The notes beneath the pieces were generated by a model. The model had not been told where the DNA came from. It ran no database searches and saw only the letters and a list, made by a program, of their open reading frames with translations. Of a DNA stretch of 64,000 nucleotides, positions 46,124 through 55,639 are shown one piece after another. Positions within the stretch are counted from its first letter, which is position 1. Each line of letters opens with the position of its first letter. This stretch comes from Thiotrichaceae bacterium (GTDB lineage Bacteria > Pseudomonadota > Gammaproteobacteria > Beggiatoales > Beggiatoaceae): assembly GCA_028688145.1 (NCBI GenBank), contig JAQTYU010000013.1, positions 1 to 64,000 on the forward strand. The letters run 5' to 3'. Both the position numbers and the translations under genes were made by a program.

Positions 46124-46900
46124 TTACATCATACAACAGCACAGTTCAAAATTCACATCTTGTTCTGTTTGCAAAGGGCGTTCCCGCATATCCGCTTGTT
46201 CAAAAAAACGTATGCTGAAGCGTTGTTTCCCGCCACTGATTTCAGGATAGCAGGCGTGTTCCAACGGCAGACGAATCCGAATGAGTTGATAATCAATATT
46301 CATATCTAATTTTGATTGAAAAAAGCCCTTGCTCGCAATTTCTTGCGAACTTTGGAGATTATTACGAATCATATATAAATTTAAATCAATTGCCTCTCGA
46401 ATAATTTCCAAAGGCATTAACCACGTATTCAAATCATCAAGGCGTTGTTTAGGATTGCGCTGTAACCAATGATAAAAATTGGGTACATCAAAACGGCACA
46501 TTCCCCCCGCAATCGTGCTGCGTTGTCGCAATAAATTGAGCAAGGAATGCTGGGTGATGAGGCTGTCATCTCCAAACTGTCCTTCCACCGTGCTCAGTTT
46601 TGCCAGTGCGGTACGGACATCACCTAATAATTCGACTACGCGATCGGTGTCCACATTAGGCGTATTTTGCCAACGCTCTAAAGTGTGTGCATGATGTTCT
46701 AAATCTCGGGCTAAATCCAGCTTGAGATCATTGCGTCCTAGCAGCTCTAATACTTCCAGCAAGGAACTCACCACATGCCGACTATCCCACGCAGAAGGAG
46801 CTTTCAGACTATAGTTCATGCCAGCAAACAAGTGTTCAATCCGCAATAAATTTTTAATGCGCTCGTTTAAAGGCTGTTCGTAAGTGATCTTTTTCTTCAC
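46124..46900 (-). CDS. zapD: Cell division protein ZapD
   Basis: Cytoplasmic FtsZ-bundling protein that stabilises the Z-ring. About 259 residues. The opening ITYEQPLNERIKNLLRIEHLF is diagnostic, as are RWQNTPNVDT, GGMCRFDVPNFYHWL and the basic FtsZ-binding helix region. The start is placed at a GTG (46900; then KKKITYEQPLNER), which has AGGA 8 bp upstream. A GTG at 46918 would add six residues without family support. It belongs to the common pilB-pilC-pilD-coaE-zapD cluster; yacG is not found after it. Confidence 0.93.
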   Translation of the reverse strand: MKKKITYEQPLNERIKNLLRIEHLFAGMNYSLKAPSAWDSRHVVSSLLEVLELLGRNDLKLDLARDLEHHAHTLERWQNTPNVDTDRVVELLGDVRTALAKLSTVEGQFGDDSLITQHSLLNLLRQRSTIAGGMCRFDVPNFYHWLQRNPKQRLDDLNTWLMPLEIIREAIDLNLYMIRNNLQSSQEIASKGFFQSKLDMNIDYQLIRIRLPLEHACYPEISGGKQRFSIRFFEQADMRERPLQTEQDVNFELCCCMM

Positions 46901-46951
46901 AAAAGCTATCCTGCACACACAGGGATGACCTGTTGTTTAACCGATGTTTGT

Positions 46952-47003
46952 TTCAATCCATACTTGACCTTATCCGCCAAGTGACTTTGCTAACGCATTG
47001 TAT
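46952..47003 (-). repeat. Dispersed intergenic repeat (GGATTGAAAC family), shortened copy 3
   Basis: The reverse complement reads ATGCGTTAG, then AAAGTCACTTGGCGGA and AAGGTCAAGTATGG, then ATTGAAAC. Nearly identical to the right end of the copy at 13377, but ATGCGTTAG is joined directly to it, so about 70 bp of the middle is missing. It lies between coaE and zapD. Confidence 0.75.
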
Positions 47004-47011
47004 TACATTCT

Positions 47012-47629
47012 CTATAGCTTAGCGATATGAGCCGCACTTGCCCACGCAAGGTAGTCACGGTGCAAGGCTTTCACTTGGCGTATACTGTAGTCAATATCTT
47101 TACTATTATCAATCACTTCATTTGCAATACTTAAACGTTGTTCGCGGCTTGCCTGTGCGTTCAATATTTGATCAATTTCCAAATCATTAAAACCATTACG
47201 GGCGGCAAGGCGTTGGCGTTGCAGTGCGACAGGGCAGTCCACCACTAAAACGCGCTCAACTAAACGATATTGCTGGGTTTCAAACAGAAGGGGAATACTC
47301 AATAGACAGTACGGCGTTTTTAAACGCGCCACTTGTAACTGCATCGCTTGCCAAATCAGGGGATGTAAAATAGATTCTAGGCGGGCGCGTTGGCTGGCAT
47401 CGGCAAAGATGAGTTTTCGCAAATAGGCACGATTTAAATGACCATTTACTAAAACTTCTGTCCCAAATGCCTCGACAATTCCTTGCAAACCCAAAGCACC
47501 GGGTTCAACCAGTGCATGTGCCAATACATCTGCATCAATCACAGGCACACTCAGCGCGGCAAACTCTTGGGAAATCAAAGTTTTTCCTGAAGCAATCCCA
47601 CCTGTTAATCCCACCATTAAACAAGGCAT
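47012..47629 (-). CDS. coaE: Dephospho-CoA kinase
   Basis: Phosphorylates dephospho-CoA at the 3' hydroxyl, the last step of coenzyme A synthesis. About 205 residues from MPCLMVGLTGGIASGKT, which holds the P-loop. VIDADVLAHALVEPG, the lid region, and PLLFETQQYRLVERVLVVDC are family features. The chosen ATG is 5 bp after the pilD stop; the longer reading frame into pilD would add 12 residues without support. Confidence 0.95.
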   Translation of the reverse strand: MPCLMVGLTGGIASGKTLISQEFAALSVPVIDADVLAHALVEPGALGLQGIVEAFGTEVLVNGHLNRAYLRKLIFADASQRARLESILHPLIWQAMQLQVARLKTPYCLLSIPLLFETQQYRLVERVLVVDCPVALQRQRLAARNGFNDLEIDQILNAQASREQRLSIANEVIDNSKDIDYSIRQVKALHRDYLAWASAAHIAKL

Positions 47630-47634
47630 TATGA

Positions 47635-48567
47635 TCAACTCATAGTTAAATAAGTTGATAGCCAACCAATAATTTCTTGGTAGGCACGCATAATTTGATT
47701 ACTCCACAATAAATTAGCCCAACCCGCACAGGCTAAATAGGGTCCATAGGGAATGGGTGTATTTTTATCACGACCTTGTACAAGAAGCATAGCTGTTCCT
47801 AAAATTGCACCTACAAGGGAGGATAATAAAATAATCATGGGCAGTGCTTCCCAACCCATCCACGCGCCTAAAGCCGCTAACAGTTTGAAATCGCCATGAC
47901 CCATGCCTTCTTTACCAAAGAGCCATTTAAATAGTAAAGCAACTGTCCATAAAGACAAATAACCAAAGATTGCCCCCAGCACGCTCAGTTGCAAACTGGT
48001 AAATAAGCCAAAATAATTACAAAAAATTCCTAACCACAGCAATAATAAAGTCATCTCATCGGGAAGCAGTTGATGATCAACATCAATTAAGCTCATCGCC
48101 AACAATAACCATGTGAATATTAAAGCTGCTAGTAAGGCTGCCCCATAGCCAAAATGTAGCGCAACAAAACCTGCTAACAATGCGCTGCCAATTTCAACTA
48201 AGGGATAACGTATAGAAATCGGCTGCTGACAAGCACGACAACGTGCGCGTTGCCAGAGATAACTAATAACGGGAATATTTTCCAAGGCAGAAATCAAATG
48301 TCCACAGTGTGGACAACGTGAACGTGGCGTTACTAAATTAAAGACTTCCGCTTTTTTAGCTGCCAATAGTCCTTGAAGATAATTAATACAAATCGGTTCA
48401 GCAGGTGGAAATTTCTCGAGAGTATATTCCGCAAAATCGGCTTGCCAATCGCGCTTCATCATAATGGGATAACGATAAATAACCACATTTAAAAAGCTAC
48501 CTATCAGTAAACCAAAAATACCAATCACAATGACTAAGGTTGTGGAGTCACTTAAAAAGTGACTCAT
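47635..48567 (-). CDS. pilD: Type IV prepilin peptidase / N-methyltransferase
   Basis: Inner-membrane enzyme that cleaves and N-methylates prepilins. About 310 residues from MSHFLSDSTT. Seen: GSFLNVVIYRYP in the first membrane segment, two CxxC pairs in CPHCGHLIS and CRACQQPIS (methyltransferase zinc domain), and the two catalytic aspartates of the GXGD family in SLIDVDHQLLPDE and GHGDFKLLAALG. A longer start at 48639 is possible, but the shorter one matches homologue length. Follows pilC closely. Confidence 0.94.
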   Translation of the reverse strand: MSHFLSDSTTLVIVIGIFGLLIGSFLNVVIYRYPIMMKRDWQADFAEYTLEKFPPAEPICINYLQGLLAAKKAEVFNLVTPRSRCPHCGHLISALENIPVISYLWQRARCRACQQPISIRYPLVEIGSALLAGFVALHFGYGAALLAALIFTWLLLAMSLIDVDHQLLPDEMTLLLLWLGIFCNYFGLFTSLQLSVLGAIFGYLSLWTVALLFKWLFGKEGMGHGDFKLLAALGAWMGWEALPMIILLSSLVGAILGTAMLLVQGRDKNTPIPYGPYLACAGWANLLWSNQIMRAYQEIIGWLSTYLTMS

Positions 48568-48647
48568 GACTACATTTAAGGCATTGACGGCACTGATCAG
48601 TGCTATCACAATATTTACAAAATATTCGATAATTATCATTGTCGTGC

Positions 48648-49901
48648 TTACACCACCGAACCCATTTTGAAGATGGGCAGGTACATTGCGACCACCAAAC
48701 CCCCAATAACCACCCCGAGGAATGCCATGATCATGGGTTCCATCAAGCTACTTAAAGCATCCACTAAGTTATCAACTTCCTCTTCGTAGAAGTCAGCGAC
48801 TTTGCCGAGCATTTGGTCAACTGCGCCTGATTCTTCACCGATTTGCACCATCTGAATCACCATGTTAGGCCACACCCCACTGTCACGCATACTCGCTGCC
48901 AAAGAAGTCCCTGTAGAAATTTCGTCACGGGTTTTCATCACTGCCTCGTAATACACAATATTGCCTGTCGCGCCTGCAACTGACACCATCGCTTCCACCA
49001 AAGGCGTACCTGCGGCAGACATTACAGACAGCGTTCTTGCAAAACGTGCGACCGCTGATTTATTCAATAAATCGCCGAAAATGGGCAGTTTTAAAGAGAA
49101 ACGTTGCACCGCATTGAAGAAGGTTTTAGATCGTTTCCTTGCCTGAGTAAAGGCAAAAATCACTGCGTAAATCGAACCGAAAATAATGTACCAATACGCC
49201 ACGAAGGCATTCGAGACATTCACCACAAACTGGGTCATACCTGGTAAGCTCGCGCCGAAGCCTTTGAACATATCTGCGAAAATAGGTACTACGAAAATCA
49301 TCAAAATTGCAGTCACGATAAATGCCACGATTAACACGGCGGTGGGATACGTCAGTGCCTTTTTAATCTTCTTTTTCATGGCTTCATTTTTTTCTTTATA
49401 AGAAGCCACTTTGGTTAAGAGCGATTCTAAAATACCTGCCTGTTCGCCTGCCTCGATCAGATTACAAAATAAATCATCAAAGAGGTCAGGGTGTTGGCGT
49501 AAGGCATCGGCAAAAGTACCGCCTGATTCAATACTGGTTTTAATTTCAAAAATCAGCTCGCGCATGCTGGGATTTTCATGCCCATCACCGACGATTTCAA
49601 AAGATTGAATTAAGGGCACACCCGCTTGCATCATGGTGGCTAATTGCCGTGCGAAGATGGAAATATCTCCTGCGGTAATGGGCTTTTTATTCGCCCCACT
49701 CATGAAACCACCCTTAGATTTTTTCTTAACCTTAACTGGGGTGATACCTTGCCGACGCAACAGCGCTTTAATCAAAGCTTCACTGTTACCTTGCATTTCC
49801 CCTTTAGTTTTTTGACCTTGCTTATTGCGCCCTTCCCAAACAAAGACATCAGGCATCTTTTGTTCAGATTTTTGGGCTGCTTTTTTAGGTTTTTCAGCCA
49901 T
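48648..49901 (-). CDS. pilC: Type IV pilus inner-membrane platform protein PilC
   Basis: 417 residues with two GspF-type domains (about 70-195 and 275-400), three or four membrane segments and the motifs FARQLATMMQAGVPLIQSF and FARTLSVMSAAGTPLVEAM at equivalent places in the two halves. It anchors the pilus motor ATPases in the inner membrane. The Lys-rich N-terminus (MAEKPKKAAQKSEQK) and VFVWEGRNKQGQKTKGE are typical. Starts 8 bp after pilB. Confidence 0.96.
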   Translation of the reverse strand: MAEKPKKAAQKSEQKMPDVFVWEGRNKQGQKTKGEMQGNSEALIKALLRRQGITPVKVKKKSKGGFMSGANKKPITAGDISIFARQLATMMQAGVPLIQSFEIVGDGHENPSMRELIFEIKTSIESGGTFADALRQHPDLFDDLFCNLIEAGEQAGILESLLTKVASYKEKNEAMKKKIKKALTYPTAVLIVAFIVTAILMIFVVPIFADMFKGFGASLPGMTQFVVNVSNAFVAYWYIIFGSIYAVIFAFTQARKRSKTFFNAVQRFSLKLPIFGDLLNKSAVARFARTLSVMSAAGTPLVEAMVSVAGATGNIVYYEAVMKTRDEISTGTSLAASMRDSGVWPNMVIQMVQIGEESGAVDQMLGKVADFYEEEVDNLVDALSSLMEPMIMAFLGVVIGGLVVAMYLPIFKMGSVV

Positions 49902-49909
49902 AGCCGTCC

Positions 49910-51640
49910 TTAATCCTTGTTCACGACCGTGTTCAGTTCATCAAGACTGGTAAAACCATTCTTAACTTTGAGTAAGCCAGACATCCGTAAATCATTAATA
50001 CCTTCTTTACGTGCTTGGTCGGCAAGGTCGATTGCATTACCACCTTGCATAATCATGCGTCGCATTTCATCAGAAAGCGGCATCACTTGATAAATCCCTA
50101 CCCGTCCTTTATAACCCAGCGTGGCGCATCGTTCACAGCCATCTGGATTACCTTTAAAAATCTTAAAGTTAGGATCATCAACTTCCTCAGCTTTAAAACC
50201 TTCTTGTATCAATAAATCTCGGGGCGTATCATCGGGCAATTTACAGGTGCACAAGCGACGACACAGACGTTGTGCCATGACCAAGTTGACAGCGGTCGCA
50301 ATCGCGAATGGCTGTAAACCCATGTCGATCATCCGTGTTAAAGTTTGCGGTGCATCATTGGTGTGCAAGGTCGAAAGCACCATGTGTCCCGTTTGCGCCG
50401 CTTTAATCGCGATCCCGCCCGTTTCCATATCCCGAATTTCCCCAACCAGAATCACATCAGGGTCTTGCCGCAAGAATGCCTTCAAAGCTTTGGCGAAGGT
50501 CATCCCTGTTTTTTCGTCGACTTGAACTTGATTAACCCCTGGTAAGTTAATTTCTACGGGGTCTTCTGCGGTGGAAATATTAATATCTTCGGTATTAAGA
50601 ATGTTCACACCCGTATATAACGAAACGGTTTTACCGCTCCCTGTCGGGCCTGTCACCAAGATCATGCCATAGGGTTTTGCGAGAGCGTCTAAATAAATCT
50701 GTTTTTGTTCAGGTTCATAACCCAACACATCGATATTTAATTTGGCAGCGGAGGAGTCCAAAATCCGCATTACGATCTTTTCCCCAAACAAGGTAGGGCA
50801 AGTGCTAACCCGAAAGTCGATTGATTTATCGTGAGAAATTTTGAGTTTAATCCGTCCGTCTTGGGGAACGCGGCGCTCTGACACGTCTAGCCGCGACATC
50901 ACCTTAATCCGCGCTGCCATTTTGCGGCTGAGACCAATCGGAGGATTGGAAACCGAACGTAACACGCCGTCCACCCGAAAACGTACCCGATAAAATTTTT
51001 CGTAAGGTTCAAAATGTAAGTCTGAAGCCCCGAGTTTGATCGCATCGAGCAGCATTTTATTGACGAATTTAACGATAGGCGCGTCTTCAATATCATTTTT
51101 CGCCCCTTCATCTTCTTTCTTTTCTTCTTCCGTGTCACCCAGCTCAATATCATCGATGCCTTCACCGAGATTTTTCATGCTGTCATCGAAGAATTCAGCC
51201 GCCCGTTCTAATAATTTGGCGAGCTTTTCTTCTTCGACTAAGACCATTTCCACATTCATCTTGGTGTGGAAACGTACCTCATCAACAACGGTGACATTGC
51301 TGGGATCAGAAATTGCGAGAAACAGCCGATTGCCGCGTTTCCAAATTGGCAAAGCGCGGTGCTTTTTGAGCAAAGGTTCGCTGAGCATTTTCACCAACGA
51401 TTGTTCAAGCTCGACATGGTCTATATCAAACAGCGGAATGCCAAATTCGTCAGCCGCAATTTTTGCAATTTCGGCACTATTAACAATCTTTTGGCGCACT
51501 GCATAGACGATAAAAGGGGTAGAGGTCGACTTTGCCTTTTCCAAAGTTTCCATAGCAATATCTTCTTTTAGAAGACCTGCCGCAATCAGTTTGCGAATAA
51601 GGCCCGGCAAAATAATTTTAGGGGGAGTCGTCGTCGCCAT
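49910..51640 (-). CDS. pilB: Type IV pilus assembly ATPase PilB
   Basis: Hexameric cytoplasmic ATPase that powers pilus extension. 576 residues: an N-terminal MshE-type domain (about 10-160), a regulatory linker (about 165-185, rich in acidic residues), and the GspE/PilB core. Walker A is GPTGSGKTVS (Lys337), the Asp box and Walker B lie around DPDVILVGEIRDMETG, and the His box follows at GHMVLSTLHTND. Zinc ligands are in LCRRLCTCKLP and GCERCATLG. First gene of pilB-pilC-pilD-coaE-zapD. Confidence 0.97.
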   Translation of the reverse strand: MATTTPPKIILPGLIRKLIAAGLLKEDIAMETLEKAKSTSTPFIVYAVRQKIVNSAEIAKIAADEFGIPLFDIDHVELEQSLVKMLSEPLLKKHRALPIWKRGNRLFLAISDPSNVTVVDEVRFHTKMNVEMVLVEEEKLAKLLERAAEFFDDSMKNLGEGIDDIELGDTEEEKKEDEGAKNDIEDAPIVKFVNKMLLDAIKLGASDLHFEPYEKFYRVRFRVDGVLRSVSNPPIGLSRKMAARIKVMSRLDVSERRVPQDGRIKLKISHDKSIDFRVSTCPTLFGEKIVMRILDSSAAKLNIDVLGYEPEQKQIYLDALAKPYGMILVTGPTGSGKTVSLYTGVNILNTEDINISTAEDPVEINLPGVNQVQVDEKTGMTFAKALKAFLRQDPDVILVGEIRDMETGGIAIKAAQTGHMVLSTLHTNDAPQTLTRMIDMGLQPFAIATAVNLVMAQRLCRRLCTCKLPDDTPRDLLIQEGFKAEEVDDPNFKIFKGNPDGCERCATLGYKGRVGIYQVMPLSDEMRRMIMQGGNAIDLADQARKEGINDLRMSGLLKVKNGFTSLDELNTVVNKD

Positions 51641-51744
51641 ATTACAACACCACGAGAGTTAATTAACGAAAATTTGCATCACGTTATTTGGGAAATGAGG
51701 GTATTTTAGCACGCCGTTTTTAAGCTTGTTTAGGATTCAAGAGA

Positions 51745-51850
51745 ACTGCGTCCCTAAATCCCTAAAGGGAACTTTAAAGAAGCCCCTAAAGGGGACTTAA
51801 AGACAAAGACACTTTATGTTTAGCCCCCTTTAGGGGGTTGGGGGCGCAGT
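51745..51850 (+). repeat. C/G-rich intergenic repeat, copy C
   Basis: Ends TTTAGCCCCCTTTAGGGG, then GTTGGGGGCGCAG, with internal CCCTAAAGGG and CCCCTAAAGGGG hairpins. Its left end is diverged (TGCGTCCCTAAATCCC). It lies between pilB and trpG, 12 bp after the trpG stop. Confidence 0.85.
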
Positions 51851-51861
51851 AACTCTAAAAT

Positions 51862-52446
51862 CTAAGCATATTGCTGCAAGAAATTCCGCAATAAATCATG
51901 ACCATGTTCACTTAAAATCGATTCTGGGTGAAATTGTACCCCTTCAATCGGTAAAGTTTTATGACGCACGCCCATGATTTCATCGATTTCGCCATTGGGC
52001 AAGGCAGTCCATGCGGTAATTTCTAAACAATCGGGGCAACTGGCTTTTTCAATTACCAAGGAATGATAACGAGTCGCAGAAAACGGATTCTTCAAACCTT
52101 GAAATACGCCCTGATCCGCGTGGTGCATCGCTGATAATTTACCGTGCATGGTCTCTCTCGCATGAACGATTTTACCGCCAAAAGCTTGCCCGATACTTTG
52201 ATGTCCTAAGCATACGCCCAAAATCGGAATTTTTCCTGCAAAGGCTTGAATCGCAGCAATGGAAATCCCTGCTTCATTTGGGGTGCAAGGACCTGGTGAA
52301 ATCACCAAGTATTTAGGTGCAAGTTCAGCAATTTCTTGAATCGTAATTTGATCATTACGAAACACTTTCACTTCTGCCCCCAACTCACCAAAGTATTGCA
52401 CCAAATTGTAGGTGAATGAATCGTAGTTATCTATCATCAATAACAT
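51862..52446 (-). CDS. trpG: Anthranilate synthase component II (glutamine amidotransferase)
   Basis: Releases ammonia from glutamine for TrpE (and probably also PabB). 194 residues. The class I amidotransferase triad is Cys79 (GVCLGHQ), His173 and Glu175 (QFHPESI). [17 protein letters not shown] at the start and [12 protein letters not shown] are typical. Four bp after trpE. Trp biosynthetic genes trpDC are not in the window downstream; a repeat and pilB follow. Confidence 0.96.
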   Translation of the reverse strand: MLLMIDNYDSFTYNLVQYFGELGAEVKVFRNDQITIQEIAELAPKYLVISPGPCTPNEAGISIAAIQAFAGKIPILGVCLGHQSIGQAFGGKIVHARETMHGKLSAMHHADQGVFQGLKNPFSATRYHSLVIEKASCPDCLEITAWTALPNGEIDEIMGVRHKTLPIEGVQFHPESILSEHGHDLLRNFLQQYA

Positions 52447-52450
52447 TGCA

Positions 52451-53929
52451 TTATCCTTGCTGCAAGCCAGCGGCCGCCATCGAAACCGCTTTAAACATCG
52501 CCCGTCCCTTATTCAAGGTTTCTGTCCATTCATTGGCAGGAATTGAATCGGCAACAATGCCCGCACCTGCTTGAATATACAGCATTTGGTCTTTAATCAC
52601 GGCAGTGCGAATTGCAATCGCTAGGTTCATATCACCTTTCCAGGTCAAATAACCCACTGCGCCGCCGTAAATGCCACGTTTCAAGGGTTCTAATTCGTCA
52701 ATGATTTCCATTGCGCGAATTTTTGGCGCGCCGCTCAACGTGCCTGCGGGAAAAGTCGCTTTTAACACATCGAGCGCGTTTAAACCTGACTGCAATTCTC
52801 CCGCCACATTGGAAACAATGTGCATGACGTGGGAATAACGTTCAATCACCATTTTTTCCGTGACTTTGACCGTGCCGATTTCAGAAACCCTGCCCACATC
52901 ATTGCGCCCTAAATCGATCAGCATTAAATGCTCGGCAATTTCTTTCGGGTCTTTAAGCAATTCTTGTTCTAAAGCCTGATCTTCCGCTTCATTTTTACCA
53001 CGCGGGCGCGTGCCTGCAATCGGGCGCACTTGGACGGTTTGCCCTTCCAGTTTCGACAATAATTCAGGCGACGAACCCACAATGTGGAATTCATCTAAAT
53101 CCAAGAAATACATATAAGGTGAAGGATTGAAACAGCGTAAGGCGCGGTAAATATTCAGCGGGGGCACAGTGCAAGGAATCGACATGCGTTGCGACAGCAC
53201 CACTTGCATGATGTCGCCATCGACAATATACGATTTGCCTTTTTCAACTGACTGTTCAAATTGTTCCCGCGAAATATACGGCTTGAAATCACTTTCTTGC
53301 ACGGGGGCGGTCGGTGTATTCAAAGGTTGCGCGACACTTAAACTCAGGCGCGTGACCAAATCATCCAAACGTTTTTGGGCTTGATGCAATGCGTTGGTTT
53401 GGGTGCAGTCAGCGTGCACGATGAAGTAGAGTTTGCCTTGCAAATTATCAAACACCAGCAATTCATCAGACACCATTAATAAAATATCGGGCGTGCCTAA
53501 TTGGTCAATTTGTTCGACGTGTTGCAAACGTGGCTCGACATAACGCACGGTATCATAGCCAAAATAGCCGACAAAACCGCCAATAAATGAAGGCAGTCCT
53601 TTAAAATCTGGCACGCGATAACGTTGTTGAAATTCGTGAATCCAAGTCAAAGGATCAGCGGTTTCCACTTCTTCAATCACTGCGCCGTGTTGCAAGACTT
53701 GGATTTTTTGCCCCACAACCCGCAGCACCGTTTTCGCAGGCAAGCCGATAATTGAATAGCGTCCCCACTTTTCCCCGCCTTGCACCGATTCGAGTAAATA
53801 GGAATACGCCCCCGTCGCCAGCTTTAAATAAGCACTTAACGGGGTGTCGAGGTCTGCGAGGACTTCCCGAATAATCGGGATACGGTTGTAGCCTTGGCTA
53901 CAATACGAGGAAAATTGTTCTGGGGTCAT
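52451..53929 (-). CDS. trpE: Anthranilate synthase component I
   Basis: Makes anthranilate from chorismate, the committed step of tryptophan synthesis. 492 residues. Tryptophan feedback region around [19 protein letters not shown], and the catalytic half with [75 protein letters not shown] and [20 protein letters not shown]. No leader peptide with tandem Trp codons was seen in the 26-bp gap from gph, so attenuation is unlikely at this position. Confidence 0.97.
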   Translation of the reverse strand: MTPEQFSSYCSQGYNRIPIIREVLADLDTPLSAYLKLATGAYSYLLESVQGGEKWGRYSIIGLPAKTVLRVVGQKIQVLQHGAVIEEVETADPLTWIHEFQQRYRVPDFKGLPSFIGGFVGYFGYDTVRYVEPRLQHVEQIDQLGTPDILLMVSDELLVFDNLQGKLYFIVHADCTQTNALHQAQKRLDDLVTRLSLSVAQPLNTPTAPVQESDFKPYISREQFEQSVEKGKSYIVDGDIMQVVLSQRMSIPCTVPPLNIYRALRCFNPSPYMYFLDLDEFHIVGSSPELLSKLEGQTVQVRPIAGTRPRGKNEAEDQALEQELLKDPKEIAEHLMLIDLGRNDVGRVSEIGTVKVTEKMVIERYSHVMHIVSNVAGELQSGLNALDVLKATFPAGTLSGAPKIRAMEIIDELEPLKRGIYGGAVGYLTWKGDMNLAIAIRTAVIKDQMLYIQAGAGIVADSIPANEWTETLNKGRAMFKAVSMAAAGLQQG

Positions 53930-53955
53930 GCAAAAAATCCATTTAAATTAAAAAG

Positions 53956-54651
53956 CTATGCGTAACTCGGGCGTAATACCCCGATTAAATCACGCAGTTC
54001 ACCAAAATCGTCTAACACCGCATCAGGATGGCTGAGACGAATATCTTCACCATGATTATAGCCATAACTCACACAAATCACCTGTAAGTGCGCGGCGCGG
54101 GCGGCTTGTACGTCGTTTTTAGAATCGCCAATCATCACACAGTTTTGCGGGGGAACGTTAAAATGTTGAGTCGCGTGAATTAAGGGCAGCGGATCAGGTT
54201 TTTTACTGGGCAAGCTGTCACCACTTAAAATCAAGTTAAAAAAGTGGGCAATGCCTAATTTTTCTAACAGCGGCTCGGTGAATTGACGCGGTTTGTTGGT
54301 AATACACGCCATTAAAAACGCATGGTCGTGTAAATATTGTAAGGTGGTTTTGACGTTGGGATAAAGTAGACTGTGCTGTCCGTTGCAATGGCTGTAGGCA
54401 TGTTTGAACAGCGGCAAGGCGCGTTGAAATAAAGCCTCGTCAGGTTCGCCGTGCATGTTGTTGACCAAGGCACGCTTAATTAAACGTTCCATGCCGTTGC
54501 CCACCCATTCCCGCACGGGGGCAATGCCGCGTTTTGGCAAGTGCAATTGTTGCATCATGCTGTCTACGGCAAACGCTAAATCGGGAACGCTGTCGACTAA
54601 AGTGCCATCTAAATCTAATAAAATCAGTTGAGGAACGCGAAGTAAAACCAT
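53956..54651 (-). CDS. gph: Phosphoglycolate phosphatase
   Basis: HAD-superfamily phosphatase, 231 residues, removing 2-phosphoglycolate. Motif I LLDLDGTLVDSVPDL (Asp13 and Asp15), motif II ITNKPRQF, Lys in SKKPDPLPL, and motif IV MIGDSKNDVQAARAAH. The cap domain inserted after motif I fits Gph. It is 4 bp after rpe. The rpe-gph-trpE-trpG order is a common gammaproteobacterial arrangement. Confidence 0.94.
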   Translation of the reverse strand: MVLLRVPQLILLDLDGTLVDSVPDLAFAVDSMMQQLHLPKRGIAPVREWVGNGMERLIKRALVNNMHGEPDEALFQRALPLFKHAYSHCNGQHSLLYPNVKTTLQYLHDHAFLMACITNKPRQFTEPLLEKLGIAHFFNLILSGDSLPSKKPDPLPLIHATQHFNVPPQNCVMIGDSKNDVQAARAAHLQVICVSYGYNHGEDIRLSHPDAVLDDFGELRDLIGVLRPSYA

Positions 54652-54655
54652 TAAT

Positions 54656-55324
54656 TTATGCCTGTGCTAATTCTGCGCGCATTGCGGCGACCGTGGCGCG
54701 ATAATCGGGGGTGTTAAAAATCGCCGAACCTGCAACAAAAGTGTCTGCGCCTGCGGCGGCAACTTCTCGAATATTATCGATTTTAATTCCGCCATCCACT
54801 TCTAAGCGAATTTTGTGCCCACTATTGTCGATTAATTTTCGCACTTGGCGCAATTTGTCCAAAGTCGAAGGAATGAAGGATTGTCCGCCGAAACCGGGGT
54901 TGACTGACATTAATAAAATCATATCGACTTTGTCTAAAACATAGTCTAAATAATGCAGCGGGGTGGCGGGGTTGAAGACTAAACCTGATTTGCAGCCACA
55001 GTCGCGGATTAATTGTAGGCTACGATCAATATGTTCGCTGGCTTCGGGGTGAAAAGTGATATAAGTCGCGCCTGCTTTGGCGAAGTCGGGAATAATGCGG
55101 TCTACGGGTTTTACCATCAAATGCACGTCAATCGGGGCAGTGATGCCATGTTTACGCAGAGCTTCACACACCAAAGGGCCAATGGTTAAATTGGGAACGT
55201 AGTGATTATCCATCACGTCAAAATGCACTATATCTGCCCCAGCAGCCAACACATTATTGACTTCTTCGCCTAAACGGGCAAAGTCAGCAGATAAAATTGA
55301 GGGGGCAATGAGATACTCAGGCAT
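54656..55324 (-). CDS. rpe: Ribulose-phosphate 3-epimerase
   Basis: Interconverts ribulose-5-phosphate and xylulose-5-phosphate in the pentose phosphate and Calvin cycles. About 222 residues from [20 protein letters not shown]. Catalytic and metal residues are visible in [32 protein letters not shown] and [12 protein letters not shown]. The start at 55324 has GGAG 8-9 bp upstream; the frame extends to a TTG at 55345, which is less likely. First gene of the operon. Confidence 0.96.
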   Translation of the reverse strand: MPEYLIAPSILSADFARLGEEVNNVLAAGADIVHFDVMDNHYVPNLTIGPLVCEALRKHGITAPIDVHLMVKPVDRIIPDFAKAGATYITFHPEASEHIDRSLQLIRDCGCKSGLVFNPATPLHYLDYVLDKVDMILLMSVNPGFGGQSFIPSTLDKLRQVRKLIDNSGHKIRLEVDGGIKIDNIREVAAAGADTFVAGSAIFNTPDYRATVAAMRAELAQA

Positions 55325-55345
55325 TCTGTACTCCAGTTCTGTCAA

Positions 55346-55639
55346 ACGAAAATTTTTTCAATAATATGCTGTATGGGTCATTCTCGCAAGCATCTTGACC
55401 GCGCTGCTGGGGTAGACAATTTGTCCTGAAATTATCGCCTACCAAAAAATTACAACATCATGTTGGAGCTATCATGTTTTCGTTAAGCATTACAACTAAC
55501 ACTTAATTTGTTTAGCACGACTAAATATTTTTACAAAGCCTCTAACAATAAAATACTTACGCAAAACTCGCGTTATACTCAATATTTAAATCTCCCACTA
55601 CAAATGCTAACCGCGTGAACACACGCAGGAGTTTCCCGC
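55346..55639. other. Divergent intergenic region between rpe and the M48 protease gene
   Basis: About 290 bp holding two divergent promoters by position. It is AT-rich; a TATACT at about 55574 could be a -10 box for the protease gene, but no -35 at proper spacing is clear. No ORF. Confidence 0.35.
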